A stretch of 9,697 bases of DNA, from positions 1 to 9,697 of the forward strand of contig DAIUAL010000127.1 of assembly GCA_036847245.1 (NCBI GenBank), in the 5' to 3' direction. Shown here one piece after another: positions 7,802 to 9,697 of this stretch (positions are counted from its first letter, which is position 1; each line of letters begins with the position of its first letter). The notes under the pieces are model-generated. The model was not told where the DNA came from. It searched no databases and was given only the letters and a program-made list of their open reading frames with translations. Origin of the DNA: UBA4661 sp002405405 (GTDB lineage Bacteria; Bacteroidota; Ignavibacteria; Kapaibacteriales; UBA4661). Made by a program: the position numbers and the translations under genes.

Positions 7802-8464
7802 TTATCGTGTTAGTGATGAAAACTCCGTAATAACAGGAAACATTTCAGCAACATATCTATCATGAGTGATAAGAATGAGCATTGTATCATGTTCTTGCGC
7901 AAGAGTCCGAAGTTCGTTGATAACTTGCTCGGCATTATTCGCATCAACACTTGCTGTTGGCTCGTCAGCCAAAAGTAAAGAAGGTGTATTTGCAAGGGCA
8001 CGTGCTACGGCAACGCGCTGTTGTTCACCGACAGAGAGTTCATGAGGATAACGATGTATTTTATTCTGCAAGCCTAGTCGTTGCAGTAAAGCGTGAGCAC
8101 GGTCTCTATGGTTACGATCTGAGCGTCCTGCAAAATGTTGAGCAAGCAGCACATTCTGCAAAGCGGTAAAGCCTGCCAAAAGATTGAATGTTTGATAGAT
8201 ACAGCCAATATGTTGTGCTCGAAAACGATCACGCTGTGCTTCACCCAATGCAACAATATCTGTGTTATTAAGTGTAATTATGCCCGAATCGGGTGCAACA
8301 ATACCGGCAAGCAAATGAAATAGTGTTGTTTTGCCTGCTCCACTGTGACCCATGATAACCATTTCCTGACCACGTTCAAGTATTAACTCATTGATTGTCA
8401 GGGAAAAAGCAGGAGCTTCTTCATGGTGTTGAAAGGTTTTGCGAAGCTGTTGTACGCGTAACAT
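7802..8464 (-). CDS. ABC transporter ATP-binding protein, LolD/MacB type
   Basis: A 220-residue ATPase of the normal length for this family. Walker A is GHSGAGKT (39-46), the Q loop Gln91 is in CIYQTFNLL, the signature is LSVGEQ (143-148), Walker B is LLLADEP (163-169) with catalytic Glu168, and the H loop His201 is in LITHD. All residues needed for ATP hydrolysis are present. The signature has Val in place of the first Gly of LSGGE, seen also in DevA-like members, and is unlikely to abolish activity. The protein should sit on the cytoplasmic face of the membrane as a dimer with the FtsX/MacB-type permease encoded 60 nt downstream. No separate periplasmic adaptor (MacA/HlyD type) is visible. 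The ATG is clear, but there is no Shine-Dalgarno sequence. The gene begins 64 nt after the end of rnpB on the same strand and may be partly read through from it. Confidence 0.93.
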   Translation of the reverse strand: MLRVQQLRKTFQHHEEAPAFSLTINELILERGQEMVIMGHSGAGKTTLFHLLAGIVAPDSGIITLNNTDIVALGEAQRDRFRAQHIGCIYQTFNLLAGFTALQNVLLAQHFAGRSDRNHRDRAHALLQRLGLQNKIHRYPHELSVGEQQRVAVARALANTPSLLLADEPTASVDANNAEQVINELRTLAQEHDTMLILITHDRYVAEMFPVITEFSSLTR

Positions 8465-8528
8465 AGAAACCCAGAGTAAAAATCTAGAGTGAAGAAATAT
8501 ACTTGTACAAAAAAAGTACCATAATCAA

Positions 8529-9029
8529 GATATGCACTTGTCCGGCGATAAGCCGAATTCTGTCTTCTCAACAAGAGGTAAGTCTTCTTGAGGAGGCAAT
8601 CATTTATCTAGGATGTGTATTGCTACACACCTCGAGCAGTCTACCCGAAAGAACTATTGACAAGCATATTTTAAAAATATACAAGACAATCATTGGCGAG
8701 CCACCAATGATGTTTGCTGACACAAACATATACTCTTTCCTACTTGACCTTGCTCCCAATGGGGTTTGCCATGCCTTGTCTGTTACCACACAAGCGGTGC
8801 GCTCTTACCGCACCATTTCACCCTTACTGCACACCAAAAGAGATGCGAGCGGTATCTTTTCTGTTGCACTTTCCGTCGGTTATGGCACACCATGTATTGC
8901 AATGGTTCAGCCAATTCGCCCGGCTGTTAGCCGGCATTGTTGCTCTGCGGAGTTCGGACTTTCCTCAGTGTTGTTGTCCCAATACGAGGGAGAAGCAATA
9001 CCGCGATTGCCTGCCGAACAGTGCATACC
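8529..9029 (-). ncRNA. rnpB: RNase P RNA (bacterial class A type)
   Basis: The catalytic RNA that removes 5' leaders from pre-tRNAs. On the minus strand it carries the universal GAGGAAAGUCC (plus 8956-8966), the P11/P12 region GGUGCGGUAAGAGCGCACC (8796-8814), GGAGCAAGGUCAAGUAGG (8739-8756), the GGGUAGACUGCUCGAGG segment, and ACAGAAUUCGGCUUAU (8548-8563). P4 shows a compensatory change against E. coli as I recall it: CCGGG/CCCGG becomes CCGAA/UUCGG. P1 pairs 9013-9029 with 8529-8546, and P2 pairs 9005-9011 with 8595-8601, which set the ends. P18 (GUGUGUAGCAAUACAC) and a P19-like hairpin (about 8569-8594) are seen. At about 501 nt it is longer than usual, because of about 92 nt between P15 arms (8647-8738). 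No protein is encoded here. A T7 run at 8509-8515 may help end transcription. Confidence 0.96.
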
Positions 9030-9145
9030 TTGGTTATGGAAAACGAAATTAGAATCTTTTTACGAGGCGGTGAATATGATTTCAGAAGAAAAGACAAAAT
9101 CTTTACATAAATCAATAAAAAAATGAAAATTCAATTACTTTCTTA

Positions 9146-9176
9146 TTGAAGCATGTGTTGTTAAATTGTAATTTTG
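9146..9176 (+). promoter_or_regulatory. Possible Bacteroidota-type promoter of the receiver gene
   Basis: TTG (9146-9148) is followed after 20 nt by TAATTTTG (9169-9176). This matches the Bacteroidota -33/-7 pattern TTG - about 20 nt - TAnnTTTG. The start would be near 9183, with about 64 nt of leader before ATG 9247. A short inverted repeat GTTAA-TTACT-TTAAC (9187-9201) lies just after it and might be an operator. AT-rich DNA yields such matches by chance. The rest of 9030-9246 holds no other feature I can support. Confidence 0.35.
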
Positions 9177-9235
9177 GTAACGAAAAGTTAATTACTTTAA
9201 CATCACATGTTGTGTGTGTTTGTCTAATTCTAAAC

Positions 9236-9239
9236 AAGG
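9236..9239 (+). promoter_or_regulatory. Ribosome binding site deciding the receiver start
   Basis: AAGG ends 7 nt before ATG 9247 and only 1 nt before ATG 9241. This spacing favours ATG 9247 (MKEEQ) over ATG 9241 (MSMKEEQ) and over the in-frame GTG at 9214. It is the only convincing Shine-Dalgarno sequence in the window. Confidence 0.5.
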
Positions 9240-9246
9240 TATGAGC

Positions 9247-9657
9247 ATGAAAGAAGAACAAGTTATACCAACAATTTTGGTTGTAGAAGACCAAGAACAC
9301 ATTCGCGAAGCAATTATTTTGATCTTAAAAATTGAGGGTTATCGTGTTTTTGGTGCAAGCAATGGCAAAACCGGTATGGCTTTGATAGAAGAAATCAGAC
9401 CCGATCTGATTTTGTGTGATGTTACAATGCCCGTGATGGACGGTTTTCAAATGGCAGAATGGTTGCGTGCTCACCCGACGCTTGCTAAGACACCCTTTAT
9501 TTTTGTATCAGCGCGGACAGATGATAAGAATGTGGATCGTGCTGCGGAGTTGGATATCTATGATTATATCAGCAAGCCGATCTGGCCACCTGATTTGCTT
9601 AAAGTGGTTTGGCGGCATTTGCCTGAAATGAAAATCAAACGAGCGTTGTCAAAGTAG
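9247..9657 (+). CDS. Single-domain response regulator (CheY-like receiver)
   Basis: A 136-residue protein that is almost only a receiver domain. It has the acidic pair Glu14-Asp15 (VVEDQ), phosphoacceptor Asp58 in LILCDVTMP, switch Ser88 in FIFVSARTD and Lys110 in DYISKPIWP, so it should be phosphorylated and act in the cytoplasm. There is no DNA-binding or enzymatic output domain; the tail after about residue 120 (WRHLPEMKIKRALSK) is short and basic. Such proteins pass phosphate in a relay or bind a partner protein. Its receiver resembles that of the broken receiver-kinase gene (SARTDDKN / TARTDKAD), which makes a shared kinase plausible, though the two loci are separated by 3.4 kb of opposite-strand genes. 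It ends in TAG, the only gene here with that natural stop, and is divergent from rnpB. Confidence 0.9.
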   Translation: MKEEQVIPTILVVEDQEHIREAIILILKIEGYRVFGASNGKTGMALIEEIRPDLILCDVTMPVMDGFQMAEWLRAHPTLAKTPFIFVSARTDDKNVDRAAELDIYDYISKPIWPPDLLKVVWRHLPEMKIKRALSK

Positions 9658-9665
9658 CTCTGCTC

Positions 9666-9695
9666 GCCAACCCCCGAAATACGGGAATCCTTGGC
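9666..9695 (+). terminator. Possible hairpin after the receiver gene, near the window edge
   Basis: GCCAA (9666-9670) pairs with TTGGC (9691-9695), and inside it CCCG (9673-9676) pairs with CGGG (9682-9685) around a 5-nt loop. It starts 9 nt after the receiver stop. The window ends before any T run could be seen, so terminator function is a guess. Confidence 0.3.
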
Positions 9696-9697
9696 AC

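Noticed and set aside
8503..9126. A 207-codon plus-strand open frame and several shorter ones on both strands
   Set aside because: They lie over the RNase P RNA gene; the DNA carries its conserved sequences and stems, and the translations have no protein-like pattern.
1..9697. Mobile elements, CRISPR arrays, phage genes or defence systems
   Set aside because: No transposase or integrase motifs, regularly spaced repeats, terminal repeats with target duplications, or defence-type domains were seen.

Overview
The window looks like a chromosomal segment of an AT-rich Gram-negative bacterium, most likely of the Bacteroidota/Chlorobiota (FCB) group. This is inferred from three things: most genes lack Shine-Dalgarno sequences, one possible promoter matches the Bacteroidota TTG / TAnnTTTG pattern, and the thioesterase (IDANYHLRHTAYYDLA, IGPVLFREE) resembles versions I recall from that group. 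No mobile element, CRISPR array, tRNA or rRNA is visible.  Layout: (1) 1-842, a membrane-anchored TPR protein with an imperfect inverted repeat upstream, followed by a strong hairpin (871-914). (2) 1105-5817, a two-gene signalling unit on the plus strand: a very large soluble histidine kinase (degenerate receiver, six PAS domains, HisKA, HATPase), then 33 nt later a receiver-histidine kinase fusion whose frame is broken by an in-frame TAG at 4840-4842. (3) 5840-8464, a minus-strand set read right to left: LolD/MacB-type ABC ATPase, FtsX/MacB-type permease with a histidine-rich loop, and a hotdog-fold acyl-CoA thioesterase. (4) 8529-9029, the RNase P RNA gene (rnpB) on the minus strand, not previously marked by any protein and covered by spurious open frames on both strands. 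(5) 9247-9657, a stand-alone receiver protein on the plus strand, divergent from rnpB.  How the genes may work together: the PAS kinase and the receiver-kinase fusion are probably one phosphorelay. The large kinase has no working receiver of its own, so the fusion's receiver (Asp54) or the free receiver (Asp58) are natural partners; this is inference. The ATPase and permease form one exporter/extraction complex or metal-linked transporter. The thioesterase may simply be co-transcribed.  The points most worth checking are the amber codon inside the otherwise intact receiver-kinase gene, the expanded P15-P17 region of the RNase P RNA, the pseudo-receiver, and the His-rich permease loop. I did not find convincing evidence for a wholly new system.
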